Shown piece after piece: positions 17,400 through 26,319 of a stretch of DNA of 64,000 nucleotides (positions are counted from its first letter, which is position 1; every line of letters begins with the position of its first letter). A model generated the notes under the pieces. That model did no database searches, was not told where the DNA came from, and was given only the letters and a program-made list of their open reading frames with translations. A program made the translations under genes and the position numbers. The stretch comes from Sagittula stellata E-37. GTDB lineage: Bacteria; Pseudomonadota; Alphaproteobacteria; Rhodobacterales; Rhodobacteraceae. The stretch lies in contig NZ_CP155729.1 of NCBI RefSeq assembly GCF_039724765.1, positions 1,364,001-1,428,000 of the forward strand. Reading direction: 5' to 3'.

Positions 17400-17770
17400 T
17401 CTTGTCTCCCTGCGAAGGTGTCCCTCGGCGCGGCAATGCGCGGCCCTGTCCTTCGCGTTCCTGTTGCATCCCGTGCGGCAGCAGGATCTAGGCGATGATC
17501 CGGGGCTTTCGCACGCCCGCTGACGTCCGACGAAAGCCGTCTCTTAGCCATGGGCAGCGTCACTTGGGGGCGTGAGGGGATGTTGGGTCAATCACGGCGC
17601 GGGTGACGTCTGGGAAATCCACGGATGTGCCTGCGAATTAATCTGATAGTTGGGCGCCTGTCTAAATTATGGGCGGAATTTCGGGGTGGTGCGTCAAATT
17701 CGGGGGGAATCGTTGTCCTGTTGGCCTGATCGCGTCTACGAATTGAGCAAGTGGAAGACGGGGGACCCGC
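17400..17770. other. Intergenic control region between urtA and ureD
   Basis: 371 bases with no convincing ORF. It must hold the promoters for both divergent operons. On the minus strand a TAGACA / 17 bases / TTAATT pair lies at about 17637-17665. On the plus strand no box was convincing. I found no good sigma-54 (TGGCAC-N5-TTGC) match and no clear NtrC dyad. Confidence 0.35.
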
Positions 17771-18613
17771 GTGACATTTTATCAGCGCGAGGATTTGGAT
17801 GCGCCCGCAAGCGCCCCGAACGCCCAGCCCAGGGCGGTGGGCGATCTCGTGCTGTCGGCCAAGGCGAGGGGTGGCGTCTCGGCCATCGACCGGCTGCGGA
17901 CGTCCGGCTGTCTGAAGACCCTCTTTCCCCGCAATGCTCAGGCCGTCGAGGCCATTCTCATCAACACCTCCGGCGGGCTGACCGGCGGCGACCGGCTGGC
18001 GCAAGTCGCGGAGGCGGGCGCGAATGCCCGGCTGACGCTGACGACGCAGGCGGCGGAGCGGGCCTACCGTTCGGCCTCTGGCTGGGCGCGGGTGGATACC
18101 CGGCTGACGGTGCAGGCGGGCGGCCGCATCGACTGGCTGCCGCAGGAGCTGATCCTCTTCGAAGGCGCCCGGCTGCAGCGCAGCCTGCGGGCCGACCTCC
18201 ATGGCGATGCGCGCCTGTTGCTGGTGGAGCCGGTGATCTTCGGACGCGCGGCCATGGGCGAACGCCTGCATGACGCCGCATTGCGCGACCGGATCGAAAT
18301 CCGCCGTGACGGGGTGGCGCTCTATTCCGATGCGGTGCGGCTGGAAGGCGACCTCGATGCGCAGATGGCGCGGCCTGCCGTGGGCGGCGGTGCCGGTGCC
18401 ATGGCCTGCATCCTTTACGTCGGAGCGGACGCGGAGGGCCGGCTGGCGCCACTGCGTTCGCATCTGACCGCGACCGGCGGCGCGTCCTTGCTGCGCCCGG
18501 ACGTGCTTGTGGCGCGCGTTCTGGCGGAGGACGGCTTTACGCTGCGCAAGACCCTTCTGCCCGCGCTGGACCTGCTGTCCGGCGACGGGCTGCCCGTATC
18601 ATGGAGACTTTGA
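17771..18613 (+). CDS. ureD: Urease accessory protein UreD
   Basis: 280 residues from a GTG at 17771. The family motifs are visible: [40 protein letters not shown] and a C-terminal [13 protein letters not shown]. UreD (UreH) binds apo-urease and forms the UreD-F-G complex that delivers nickel and carbamylates the active-site Lys. Length matches the usual 270-290. It is the first gene of the urease operon and lies 4 bases from ureA. Confidence 0.93.
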   Translation: MTFYQREDLDAPASAPNAQPRAVGDLVLSAKARGGVSAIDRLRTSGCLKTLFPRNAQAVEAILINTSGGLTGGDRLAQVAEAGANARLTLTTQAAERAYRSASGWARVDTRLTVQAGGRIDWLPQELILFEGARLQRSLRADLHGDARLLLVEPVIFGRAAMGERLHDAALRDRIEIRRDGVALYSDAVRLEGDLDAQMARPAVGGGAGAMACILYVGADAEGRLAPLRSHLTATGGASLLRPDVLVARVLAEDGFTLRKTLLPALDLLSGDGLPVSWRL

Positions 18614-18617
18614 CGGC

Positions 18618-18920
18618 ATGCAACTGACCCCCCGCGAAAAGGACAAGCTTCTGGTTTCGATGGCCGCCGAGGTGGCCCGCAAGCGTCTGGCGCGTGGCGT
18701 GAGGCTGAACCACCCCGAAGCCATAGCACTGATCACCGACGCGGTCGTGGAAGGCGCCCGCGACGGACGGTCCGTCGCCGACCTGATGCAGGCCGGGGCC
18801 GAGGTCGTCAGCCGCGACCAGTGCATGGAAGGCATCGCCGAGATGATCCACGAGGTACAGGTCGAAGCGACTTTTCCGGACGGGACCAAGCTGGTGACGG
18901 TGCATAACCCGATCCGCTGA
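18618..18920 (+). CDS. ureA: Urease gamma subunit UreA
   Basis: 100 residues, the standard length. [41 protein letters not shown] and [18 protein letters not shown] are all family hallmarks. It assembles with UreB and UreC into the cytoplasmic nickel urease that hydrolyses urea to ammonia and carbamate. The ATG lies 4 bases after the ureD stop; the longer open frame upstream is out of register with the family start. Confidence 0.96.
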   Translation: MQLTPREKDKLLVSMAAEVARKRLARGVRLNHPEAIALITDAVVEGARDGRSVADLMQAGAEVVSRDQCMEGIAEMIHEVQVEATFPDGTKLVTVHNPIR

Positions 18921-18976
18921 GCGGGCGGCGGGCCCTGATTGAGTATTTGAAAAGCAGAGAAACGAGGGACATCGAG

Positions 18977-19147
18977 ATGACAAAGGCAATGGCTCTGGCG
19001 GCAACGGTCGCAGGTGCGGCGGCGCCGGCGATGGCACACGAGGCGGGGACGCACATGCACCCGCACGGGTCGGAGGGCTGGCTGGCCATGACGGCGGCGG
19101 CGGTTCTGGTGGTCGTGGCGATCGTTGTCGCGCGGTGGACCAGATGA
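18977..19147 (+). CDS. Small His-rich membrane protein within the urease operon
   Basis: 56 residues. [20 protein letters not shown] looks like a signal peptide. A short His-rich segment [15 protein letters not shown] follows, then one transmembrane helix ([17 protein letters not shown]). GAGGGAC lies about 8 bases before the ATG, and the TGA overlaps the ureB ATG in an ATGA, so it is very probably translated and coupled to ureB. Four His in a periplasmic loop, inside a nickel-enzyme operon, suggest metal binding, but this is inference. I do not recognise a named family. Confidence 0.75.
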   Translation: MTKAMALAATVAGAAAPAMAHEAGTHMHPHGSEGWLAMTAAAVLVVVAIVVARWTR

Positions 19148-19449
19148 TTCCCGGCGAGTTGTTCCCGGCAGAAGGCGACATCGTGTTGAACGCGGATCGC
19201 GAGGCGATCACGATCATGATTGCCAATACCGGCGACCGGCCGGTGCAGGTGGGGTCGCACTACCATTTCGCGGAAACCAACCCGGCGCTCGACTTCGACC
19301 GGGAGGCGGCGCGAGGCATGCGTCTCGACATCGCGGCGGGAACCGCGGTGCGTTTCGAGCCGGGCCAGCGGCGGGAGGTCAACCTGATCCCCATCGGCGG
19401 GTCACGCCACGTCTACGGCTTCAACCAGAAGGTCATGGGCGCCCTCTGA
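19144..19449 (+). CDS. ureB: Urease beta subunit UreB
   Basis: 101 residues. [16 protein letters not shown] is the canonical UreB start, followed by [19 protein letters not shown], the [15 protein letters not shown] motif and [10 protein letters not shown]. An in-frame GTG at 19135 would add three residues, but the canonical MIPGE start at 19144 overlaps the upstream stop in ATGA and is preferred. It is a structural subunit of the (UreABC)3 urease. Confidence 0.96.
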   Translation: MIPGELFPAEGDIVLNADREAITIMIANTGDRPVQVGSHYHFAETNPALDFDREAARGMRLDIAAGTAVRFEPGQRREVNLIPIGGSRHVYGFNQKVMGAL

Positions 19450-19488
19450 GGGTGCAACCGGCCTCGTTTCAACCGGGAGTACAAAGTC

Positions 19489-20304
19489 ATGTGCAATGCC
19501 TGCCTGATCGAGAACGTGCGGAAGTCCGCCTTTTCGCGGCGCGATTTCTTTCGCCGCAGCGCCGCGGCGGGGGTGGCTGCTGTCGCCGCAGGTGCCATCA
19601 CCGCGCGACCCGCGCTGGCGCAGTCTTCGGGGCAGGTCGTCGACCTCACCTGGACATTGACGCCCGAGTTCCCGACCTTCGACGGCAATCCCGGCATCAT
19701 GTTCGAGTCCGACAAGGACTATGCTGCGGACGGCTACAAGATCTGGAAGGTCACCTTTTACGAGCATTCGGGCACCCACATCGACGCGCCCGCGCATTTC
19801 GCCGAAGGCGCGGACTCTGTCGATGAACTGGCGCCGGAAAGCCTGATGTGCCCGTTGTGCGTGCTGGACATCACCGCCAAGGCCGCCGAGGAGCCGAACG
19901 CCATGGTCGAGGCGGAGGACATCGAGGCCTGGATCTCGACCAACGGCGATATCCCCGAGGGGGCCTGTGTGGCGATGAACTCCGGCTGGGAAGAGAAGAT
20001 GGGCAGCGCCGCCTATCGCAACGACGCGGACGGGAACTTCGCCTTTCCGGGCTTCGCCAAGTCCGCCACCGACATGCTGCTGGAGATGGGCGTGGCCTCC
20101 ATCGGGGTGGACACGCTGTCGCTCGACCCCGGCAACTCCGCCGACTTCGCGGTGCATTATTCCTGGTTGCCCGCCGGGCGCTACGGGATCGAAAACCTCA
20201 AGGGGCTGGGGCAATTGCCGGCAACCGGGGCGACGCTCTTTGTGGGTGCGCCCAAGCACGAAGCCGGTACGGGCGGACCGGCGCGCGTACTGGCTGTCGT
20301 CTGA
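19489..20304 (+). CDS. Tat-exported cyclase-family metal-dependent hydrolase (kynurenine formamidase-like)
   Basis: 271 residues. A twin-arginine signal (SRRDFFRRSAAAGVAAVAAG, cleavage near ALA-Q) precedes a cyclase/arylformamidase domain. Its metal-binding hallmark is HSGTHIDAPAHF, matching H-x-G-T-H-x-D-x-P-x-H. The C-terminal half has ASIGVDTLSLDPG, typical of this superfamily, which hydrolyses formamides, isatin and other small amides. It probably acts in the periplasm. Position between ureB and ureC is unusual, and the stop overlaps the next ATG (TGATG), so it belongs to the operon. The substrate is unknown; an amide that yields ammonia or urea would fit the context. Confidence 0.78.
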   Translation: MCNACLIENVRKSAFSRRDFFRRSAAAGVAAVAAGAITARPALAQSSGQVVDLTWTLTPEFPTFDGNPGIMFESDKDYAADGYKIWKVTFYEHSGTHIDAPAHFAEGADSVDELAPESLMCPLCVLDITAKAAEEPNAMVEAEDIEAWISTNGDIPEGACVAMNSGWEEKMGSAAYRNDADGNFAFPGFAKSATDMLLEMGVASIGVDTLSLDPGNSADFAVHYSWLPAGRYGIENLKGLGQLPATGATLFVGAPKHEAGTGGPARVLAVV

Positions 20305-20699
20305 TGGCGGTTGTTCCCCTTCTGTCGGACGAGGAACTTTCGGAGACGGCCCGCGCCGTCTTCGACGACATCCGTCGCGTGCGTGGGACCGACTTCGTCA
20401 ACAACTTCTGGCGTGCGCTGGCCAACGATCCACCATTGCTGCAGGCGACGTGGGAGCGGCTGAAAGTGGTGATGGCACCCGGGGCGCTCGATCCGCTGAC
20501 GAAGGAAATGATCTACGTCGCGGTATCTGCGGCCAACGGATGTGAATACTGCTGCCATTCGCACAGCGCCTCGGCGCGGTCGAAGGGCATGACCGCAGAC
20601 ATGCATGGCGAACTTCTGGCAGTGATCGGAATGGCCATGCAGACGAACGGGATCGTCAACGCGTTGCAGGTCCCGGTGGATGAGGCGTTCAAGGCATGA
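20304..20699 (+). CDS. AhpD-like / carboxymuconolactone decarboxylase-family protein
   Basis: 131 residues. The motif CEYCCHSHSASARSKGM contains the C-x-x-C-x(3)-H arrangement of AhpD-type CMD proteins. In that group the two Cys act in peroxide or disulfide redox chemistry. Flanking helices (LTKEMIYVAVSAANG) are typical. It starts one base inside the stop of the cyclase gene, so the two are coupled. The role in a urease operon is unclear; proteins of this type often accompany oxidative or alkylhydroperoxide metabolism. Confidence 0.8.
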   Translation: MAVVPLLSDEELSETARAVFDDIRRVRGTDFVNNFWRALANDPPLLQATWERLKVVMAPGALDPLTKEMIYVAVSAANGCEYCCHSHSASARSKGMTADMHGELLAVIGMAMQTNGIVNALQVPVDEAFKA

Positions 20700-20782
20700 C
20701 CCTGGGCGTGAGTGGGAGTCATTTCAATCGGGCAGGGTGCGCTTTTTCGCGTGTCCCGGCCCTTAAAGACAGGAGCATCTTC

Positions 20783-21106
20783 GTGCAGTCCTCTTCCCCA
20801 CTCACCTGCTATCTCCGCGTCGCGGAACGTCAGGCCATGCTGGCCCTCATGGCGGCCGAGGCCTCGGCAGTCATCACCATGCGCACGCTCGGCTTCATGG
20901 GTATCTGGTCGGTCCCGAAATCCGAGAACACGCTCATGGTGTCCGAGAAACAGGCCGCGATCGCCGAAGCCGGGCACGGTCTGATCCGCGCCGCCTGGCG
21001 GGGGGAAACGCCTGAAGCCGTCTACGACGCGGTGGTGCTGCCGTTCGACAGGGCCGCCCGGGCGAACCGGCGCAGGCTGTCGCAACGAGGATTCCGGCGA
21101 CCCTGA
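20783..21106 (+). CDS. Small phasin-like helical protein of unknown function
   Basis: 107 residues from GTG 20783, chosen because AGGAG lies 7 bases upstream. A longer reading from ATG 20696 overlaps the previous stop but adds a non-domain-like N-terminus. The protein is almost all helix (RVAERQAMLALMAAEASAVI, TLMVSEKQAAIAEAGHGL) and ends basic (RANRRRLSQRGFRRP), reminiscent of small phasin-like proteins in Rhodobacteraceae. The phasin resemblance is only general. It sits between the AhpD-like gene and ureC on the same strand. Confidence 0.6.
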   Translation: MQSSSPLTCYLRVAERQAMLALMAAEASAVITMRTLGFMGIWSVPKSENTLMVSEKQAAIAEAGHGLIRAAWRGETPEAVYDAVVLPFDRAARANRRRLSQRGFRRP

Positions 21107-21196
21107 GAGGGGTGCCATACGGCCCGCAGGGGCTCTGAAAGACAATGCCGCCGGCGTCCTTTGCGTGGTGACCGGCGAACGAGGGAGAATACAGGA

Positions 21197-22957
21197 ATGC
21201 CGACGTCCATCAAACGCGCCGACTATGCCGCCATGTTCGGTCCCACGACGGGGGACCGCCTGCGCCTTGCCGACACCGACCTGATCGTCGAGGTCGAACG
21301 CGACCTGACCGCGGAGGCCGTCGGTGCCGCGGTCAACGGCGGCAGCGGGCCGAACGCTTCGATCTATGGCGAGGAAGTCAAGTTCGGAGGCGGCAAGGTG
21401 ATCCGCGACGGCATGGGGCAAAGCCAGGTCACCCGCGCCGAGGGTGCCGTCGATACCGTCATCACCAATGCGCTGATTGTCGACTGGACCGGCGTCTACA
21501 AGGCAGACGTGGGGCTGAAGGACGGACGCATCGCGGCCATCGGCAAGGCGGGTAACCCGGACACGCAGTCGGGCGTCAACATCATCGTCGGTCCCGGAAC
21601 GGAGGCCATCGCCGGTGAGGGCCGCATCCTGACAGCCGGAGGCTTCGACAGCCACATCCACTTCATCTGTCCGCAGCAGATCGAGGACGCGCTTCACTCG
21701 GGGCTGACCACCATGCTGGGCGGCGGCACCGGACCCGCGCATGGCACGCTCGCCACGACATGTACGCCGGGGCCGTGGCATCTTGGCCGGATGTTGCAGG
21801 CGGCGGATGCCTTTCCGATGAACCTTGCGTTTGCGGGGAAGGGGAATGCCTCGCTTCCCGCTGCGCTGATCGAGCAGATCAAGGGCGGAGCCTGCGCGCT
21901 GAAGCTGCACGAGGACTGGGGCACAACCCCCGGGACCATCGACTGCTGTCTCTCGGTCGCCGATGACTGGGACGTGCAGGTGATGATCCACACCGACACG
22001 CTGAACGAGAGCGGCTTTGTCGAGAACACCGTAAAGGCCATGAAGGGCCGCACCATCCACGCCTTCCACACCGAGGGCGCAGGCGGGGGGCACGCGCCCG
22101 ACATCATCAAGATCTGCGGCGAAAGCTTTGTCCTGCCGTCTTCGACCAACCCGACCCGGCCCTTCACGGTGAACACCATCGAGGAACACCTCGACATGCT
22201 GATGGTCTGCCATCACCTCGACAAGTCGATCCCCGAGGACGTGGCCTTTGCGGAAAGCCGCATCCGGCGCGAGACCATTGCCGCCGAGGACATCCTGCAC
22301 GACATGGGCGCGTTTTCGATCATCGCGTCCGACAGCCAGGCCATGGGGCGTGTGGGCGAGGTGCTGATCCGCACGTGGCAGACCGCCGACAAGATGAAGA
22401 AACAAAGGGGCAGGCTGTCCGAAGAGAAGGGCGACAACGACAACCTGCGTGTCCGCCGCTACATCGCCAAGTACACGATCAACCCGGCCATCGCGCATGG
22501 CATCGGGCATGAGATCGGCTCCATCGAGGCGGGCAAGCGCGCGGACCTCGTGCTCTGGAACCCGGCATTTTTCGGTGTGAAGCCCGAGATGGTGCTGATC
22601 GGGGGGACCATCGTCTGCGCGCAGATGGGCGATCCGAACGCCTCAATTCCGACGCCGCAGCCGGTCTATTCGCGCCCGATGTTCGGTGCCTATGGCCGCA
22701 GCGTCGAGAACTCTGCCGTGACCTTCGTGTCTGAAGCCGCGCAGTCCGAAGGGATCGGGGCGTCGCTGGGGCTCGCGAAGACGACCGTGGCGGTGCGCAA
22801 CACCCGGGGCATCGGCAAGGCGGACCTGAAGCTGAACGACGCGACCCCTAAGATCGAGGTCAACCCGGAGACTTACGAAGTGCGCGCCGACGGCGAATTG
22901 CTGACATGCCAGCCGGCGGCCGAATTGCCGATGGCACAAAGGTATTTTCTGTTCTGA
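21197..22957 (+). CDS. ureC: Urease alpha (catalytic) subunit UreC
   Basis: 586 residues, slightly longer than the usual 570. Active-site elements are complete. Nickel ligands are H153 and H155 in [11 protein letters not shown]. The Lys that becomes carbamylated is K236 in [12 protein letters not shown]. The flap His pair lies in MVCHHLDKS (339-340). The nickel ligand Asp is D379 in [14 protein letters not shown]. The start [17 protein letters not shown] is standard and follows a GGGAGAATACAGGA leader. It catalyses urea hydrolysis in the cytoplasm with UreA and UreB and is activated by UreDEFG from the same operon. Confidence 0.97.
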   Translation: MPTSIKRADYAAMFGPTTGDRLRLADTDLIVEVERDLTAEAVGAAVNGGSGPNASIYGEEVKFGGGKVIRDGMGQSQVTRAEGAVDTVITNALIVDWTGVYKADVGLKDGRIAAIGKAGNPDTQSGVNIIVGPGTEAIAGEGRILTAGGFDSHIHFICPQQIEDALHSGLTTMLGGGTGPAHGTLATTCTPGPWHLGRMLQAADAFPMNLAFAGKGNASLPAALIEQIKGGACALKLHEDWGTTPGTIDCCLSVADDWDVQVMIHTDTLNESGFVENTVKAMKGRTIHAFHTEGAGGGHAPDIIKICGESFVLPSSTNPTRPFTVNTIEEHLDMLMVCHHLDKSIPEDVAFAESRIRRETIAAEDILHDMGAFSIIASDSQAMGRVGEVLIRTWQTADKMKKQRGRLSEEKGDNDNLRVRRYIAKYTINPAIAHGIGHEIGSIEAGKRADLVLWNPAFFGVKPEMVLIGGTIVCAQMGDPNASIPTPQPVYSRPMFGAYGRSVENSAVTFVSEAAQSEGIGASLGLAKTTVAVRNTRGIGKADLKLNDATPKIEVNPETYEVRADGELLTCQPAAELPMAQRYFLF

Positions 22958-23285
22958 CCTGCCTGACGGGCGATCAGATCCGCCGGTTGGCACCAGTCAT
23001 TGCAGGATGCGGTGCCGTGTTCGCCTGATCCGGCATGTCTGGTTCAGATCGCGATCCGGAGCCATGTGGGCCGTAGATTGGCCCTTGCCCGGACAACTCG
23101 ACGTGGAGTTCCTTGATCAACTGCATGCGATCACGGATGGAGTCCAGTGACGTGGATATGCGGGATATGATTTGCCTGTTGCCCATGCAAACTGGTTAAG
23201 TCGATGGGGTAAAAACTTGGTTATCAAATCGAACAGCACGCGCGATTTTCCATCGGCCAATGGCGCGCGCGGCGGGAGAAAGTCT
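22958..23285. other. Intergenic region ureC to next gene
   Basis: 328 bases. The minus strand has a possible 70-codon frame (22974-23186), but it lacks a ribosome-binding site and has no recognisable domain. The last 100 bases before 23286 are richer in A/T, compatible with a secondary promoter for the downstream ureEFG part. No clear -35/-10 pair could be fixed. Confidence 0.3.
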
Positions 23286-23876
23286 ATGAAGATCTTGGCA
23301 ATGGTGGCCGCGATGACGGTCGCGGTGCCCGTCTTGGCAGAAGAGTGTCCGGTGGCCACGGACCTTGAGGCGGGCATCCGTTTCGGCGTGGACAAAGGCG
23401 ACGAGGAAGTCTTTCGCAGTCTGCGTCCCGGGGTGGTCGAAGCGATCTTTACGCATGCGGACGGGGGAGCGACGCGCTCGCTTCTGGGGCAGGGGATCTA
23501 CCTTCTGGAGTTGATGGACATGGACGGCGCGGAACCCGATCCGTCGACCCGCATGACCTATGCCTTCCCGCAGAACGCCGAGGATCTGCCGCTGCCCGTG
23601 CCGGGGTCGACCGCACAGTTTTCACTGCTGCGCAATGAGCGCGGCAACTTTGACAGTGAAGTGCAGTCCTACGACTTTGGGCCGAAAGGCCGCGCCAGCT
23701 TCGGCGCATGCACCTACGACATGATCCCGATCGAGATCCGGTATTCCGAGGACGACTCCAACACCGTGGATCTGTTGCATTATCTGCCAGAACTGGGCAT
23801 CGCCTACTACGCGGGAAGTACCTATGACGGGACCAATGACCGCTACATCTACCATCGTATCGAGGCCGTGAAATGA
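23286..23876 (+). CDS. Secreted protein of unknown function in urease operon
   Basis: 196 residues. The signal peptide MKILAMVAAMTVAVPVLA is cleaved before EECPVAT. The mature part is a beta-rich acidic domain (GVVEAIFTHADGGATRSLLG, STAQFSLLRNERGNF, FGACTYDMIPIEIRYSEDD) with Cys near each half, and it ends NDRYIYHRIEAVK. No family recognised. GGGAGAA precedes the ATG, and the stop overlaps the ureE start by four bases, so it is part of the operon. The periplasmic location contrasts with cytoplasmic urease maturation. Confidence 0.75.
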   Translation: MKILAMVAAMTVAVPVLAEECPVATDLEAGIRFGVDKGDEEVFRSLRPGVVEAIFTHADGGATRSLLGQGIYLLELMDMDGAEPDPSTRMTYAFPQNAEDLPLPVPGSTAQFSLLRNERGNFDSEVQSYDFGPKGRASFGACTYDMIPIEIRYSEDDSNTVDLLHYLPELGIAYYAGSTYDGTNDRYIYHRIEAVK

Positions 23877-24340
23877 GTGATATTCCCGTAGCGCAGGTCC
23901 TGAAACGCGGCCAGGGGGCGGGTGCCTCCGAGACCGTGGTGCTGGACTATGACGGCCGCTTCCTGCGGCGCAAACGGCTGGTGGCCGAAAGCGGCCTGGC
24001 CTTCGTGGTCGATCTGGAAAAGACCACCTCGCTCGACGATGGCGACGCGCTGGAACTGGGCGACGGACGTCTGGTGGCAGTGCGGGCCGCCGCCGAAGAC
24101 GTGCTGGAAATCCGCGGTTCGCTGGCGCGTCTGGCCTGGCACATCGGCAATCGGCACACGCCGTGTCAGATATGCGATGACCACCTTGTGATCCAGCGTG
24201 ATCCGGTGATCCGGCACATGCTGGAGCACCTCGGCGCCGACGTCCGTGAAACCGTGCGGCCCTTCACGCCCGAAGGCGGCGCCTATGGTCATGGCCGGAC
24301 CCACAGCCACGAACATGGCCACACCGCCCATGCCCATTGA
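23873..24340 (+). CDS. ureE: Urease accessory protein UreE (nickel chaperone)
   Basis: 155 residues. The N-terminal domain has LDYDGRFLRRKRLVAESGL. The central peptide-binding-like domain contains RLAWHIGNRHTPCQI, and RDPVIRHMLEHLGADV carries the conserved metal-binding His. The C-terminal tail [16 protein letters not shown] is His-rich, as in nickel-storing UreE proteins. It supplies Ni to UreG for urease activation. The ATG overlaps the previous stop and its own end overlaps ureF. Confidence 0.94.
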   Translation: MSDIPVAQVLKRGQGAGASETVVLDYDGRFLRRKRLVAESGLAFVVDLEKTTSLDDGDALELGDGRLVAVRAAAEDVLEIRGSLARLAWHIGNRHTPCQICDDHLVIQRDPVIRHMLEHLGADVRETVRPFTPEGGAYGHGRTHSHEHGHTAHAH

Positions 24341-24968
24341 CCCCCGTCTTCTGACGGTCGCGCAATGGCTGTCACCGTCCTACCCCCTGGGAACGTTTGC
24401 TTTTTCCCAAGGGGTGGAGAGGGCCTGCGCGGACGGCATTGTGCACGACGCGGCGTCGCTTGAGGCCTGGCTGCGCGACGTGATCGAGGTGGGCAGCGGC
24501 CGGTCGGACGCGGTGTGGATTGCGCGGGCGTGGCACGAGGACCTGCCGCCTGTCGAGCTTGATGCGCTGGCGCGGTCCTACATGCCCTCTTCCGACCGCC
24601 TGAGAGAGGCCGAGCGGCAGGGCGCGGCCTTTGCCCGGATCACGTCCGACGTCTGGCACATCGAGGTGCCGCCGGTGGTTTTGCCGGTCGCCCTCGGCCA
24701 TGCGGCGCGCCGCGTGGGGCTGGACCTTGGGCCGCTTTTGATCCTTTATCTTCAGGGGGTTGTGAGCAACATGGTCGCCTGCGGACAACGGCTGATGCCA
24801 TTGGGCCAGACCGATGCGCAGAGGATCGTCGCGGCACTTTCGGCGCCTTGCGTCGCGGTGGCAGAGACCGTCGTCGCCGAGGGCGGCGAGATCTGGTCGA
24901 ACAGCTTCATGGCGGACATCGCCTCCATGACACATGAGACTATGGACGTAAGGATTTTCCAATCGTGA
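24330..24968 (+). CDS. ureF: Urease accessory protein UreF
   Basis: 212 residues from ATG 24330, which overlaps ureE by 11 bases. The family signature is [20 protein letters not shown], with later [16 protein letters not shown] and [17 protein letters not shown]. UreF is an all-helical protein that bridges UreD and UreG in the activation complex. An in-frame ATG at 24315 would add five residues. The stop overlaps the GTG of ureG. Confidence 0.93.
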   Translation: MPIDPRLLTVAQWLSPSYPLGTFAFSQGVERACADGIVHDAASLEAWLRDVIEVGSGRSDAVWIARAWHEDLPPVELDALARSYMPSSDRLREAERQGAAFARITSDVWHIEVPPVVLPVALGHAARRVGLDLGPLLILYLQGVVSNMVACGQRLMPLGQTDAQRIVAALSAPCVAVAETVVAEGGEIWSNSFMADIASMTHETMDVRIFQS

Positions 24969-25576
24969 CAACCATGAACGGGCCGTTGCGCATCGGGATC
25001 GGGGGACCGGTCGGTGCGGGCAAGACGACGCTGACCGCACGCCTCGCGGAGCGTCTGAAGAACGACTACTCCATCGGGGTCATCACCAACGACATCTACA
25101 CACAGGAGGATGCGGAGGCGCTGATGCGCATGCAGATCCTGCCGATGGACCGGATTATCGGTGTGGAAACAGGGGGTTGCCCGCACACGGCGATCCGCGA
25201 GGATGCGTCGATCAACCTTGCCGCGGTGGCGGAAATGGTGGAACGGCACCCGGAGGTGGAGGTCGTCCTGATCGAATCCGGGGGCGATAACCTGAGCGCC
25301 ACCTTCTCTCCGGAACTTGCCGACTTTACCGTCTATGTCATTGATGTTGCTGCCGGAGAAGAGATCCCGCGCAAGGGCGGACCGGCCATCCGGCGCTCGG
25401 ACCTGCTGGTCATCAACAAGACCGATCTTGCGCCTTACGTGGGCGCGTCGCTCGACGTGATGCGAGACGATGCGACGCGGGTCAGGGACGGTCGGCCCTT
25501 CGTCTTCACCAGCCTCAGGCAGGGCACCGGGGCTGATGACGTTGTTCAGCAGATCCAGGCACTTACCGGGATCTAG
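24965..25576 (+). CDS. ureG: Urease accessory GTPase UreG
   Basis: 203 residues from GTG 24965 (GTGA overlap with the ureF stop). The P-loop is GPVGAGKTT. The metal-binding Cys-Pro-His lies in [17 protein letters not shown], and the G-domain specificity motif is [10 protein letters not shown]. UreG hydrolyses GTP to drive nickel insertion into UreC. It is the last canonical gene of the operon. Confidence 0.95.
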   Translation: MTTMNGPLRIGIGGPVGAGKTTLTARLAERLKNDYSIGVITNDIYTQEDAEALMRMQILPMDRIIGVETGGCPHTAIREDASINLAAVAEMVERHPEVEVVLIESGGDNLSATFSPELADFTVYVIDVAAGEEIPRKGGPAIRRSDLLVINKTDLAPYVGASLDVMRDDATRVRDGRPFVFTSLRQGTGADDVVQQIQALTGI

Positions 25577-25585
25577 ACCCAGGCC

Positions 25586-25675
25586 TTACAGCGAAGCCCA
25601 GTCGGTGAAACGCCACGACTTGGGCTTCGGGGCCACCGGCAGTTCGGGTTGCGGTTTGCGTGTCTTGCGAGCCAT
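25586..25675 (-). CDS. Putative 29-residue protein with near-perfect ribosome-binding site
   Basis: Reading MARKTRKPQPELPVAPKPKS then WRFTDWASL and TAA. AAAGGAGGT lies 7 bases before the ATG, nearly the full anti-Shine-Dalgarno complement, which is rare by chance. The peptide is basic and Pro-rich with two Trp. It is convergent with ureG, 9 bases beyond its stop. An internal inverted repeat (CGAAGCCCA / TGGGCTTCG, roughly 25591-25631) lies within the coding part and may also terminate ureG transcription. Function unknown. Confidence 0.6.
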   Translation of the reverse strand: MARKTRKPQPELPVAPKPKSWRFTDWASL

Positions 25676-25759
25676 TTCGGCACCTCCTTTGACAAGATTA
25701 ACCTGTGCATTAGCAGGAGGTTTCGCCAGTACGGAATACGTGACCGGCGTGTTGCCCGA

Positions 25760-26194
25760 TTACCCCGGCGGAATAATGCCCTTTGTCAGCAGGATATTGC
25801 CGTAAAGCCTTGTTTCCCCGGTCTGAATCACGGCGAAACTACTTTTGGCCCGGTCGTAGAAGGCGAATCTTTCGGCTGTGATAATCTTGGTTGGGTTATC
25901 GGAAACGCGGTCGATAATGTCTTGGAAACGCGCGACAATCTCGGGCACGGCGTTCGGATCGTCGACGACCTGCATGGTATAGGCCGGATCGGGGATGAAA
26001 CTGTCGAGCGGCATGAGCGTCAGAACCGCGTCAAGAACGTCGGTCGCCGGAATGCCGTCGAGACGATGCACCTTGCATCCCATTGAATAGGCCGGGAAAT
26101 TCGCGTCGGTGATGGCGAGTATATCGCCGTGGCCCATGGCACGCAGCGTGTGGAGGATGTCGGGGGACAGGATAGCCGGGATATTGCGCAACAT
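25760..26194 (-). CDS. RbsD/FucU family sugar mutarotase-like protein
   Basis: 144 residues from MLRNIPAILSPDILHTLRAM. The RbsD/FucU signature is MGHGDILAITDANFPAYS, where the His and Asp line the sugar site, followed by LDGIPATDVLDAVLTLMPLD and a C-terminal ETRLYGNILLTKGIIPPG. FucU proteins interconvert fucose or related sugar anomers. The frame remains open to a GTG at 26257, but the family start corresponds to 26194 and no ribosome-binding site favours the longer form. It stands alone between the urease and cold-shock genes. Confidence 0.85.
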   Translation of the reverse strand: MLRNIPAILSPDILHTLRAMGHGDILAITDANFPAYSMGCKVHRLDGIPATDVLDAVLTLMPLDSFIPDPAYTMQVVDDPNAVPEIVARFQDIIDRVSDNPTKIITAERFAFYDRAKSSFAVIQTGETRLYGNILLTKGIIPPG

Positions 26195-26289
26195 GCCGCC
26201 ATGAAGCGCAAAATTGGCGAAACTGGCAAGTGTTAAAGACGCGTCCGCCCCGTTCACCTTGCCGCGTTAACGATTTTGAAAGGTGAGTC

Positions 26290-26319
26290 CCGGCCGGTTT
26301 GACCCCCCGAACCGGCCGG
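26290..26319. other. 10-bp perfect inverted repeat upstream of the FucU-like gene
   Basis: CCGGCCGGTT and AACCGGCCGG flank a 10-base loop, followed on the plus strand by TTGTTAACCTTTT. GTTAAC hexamers flank the structure at 26270-26275 and about 26322. It could be a bidirectional terminator or an operator for the FucU-like gene at 25760; there is no plus-strand gene just upstream to terminate. Confidence 0.4.

Noticed and set aside
22974..23186. 70-codon minus-strand frame after ureC
   Set aside because: No Shine-Dalgarno sequence, Pro/Gly-rich low-information C-terminus and no family; kept only as a note in the intergenic entry.
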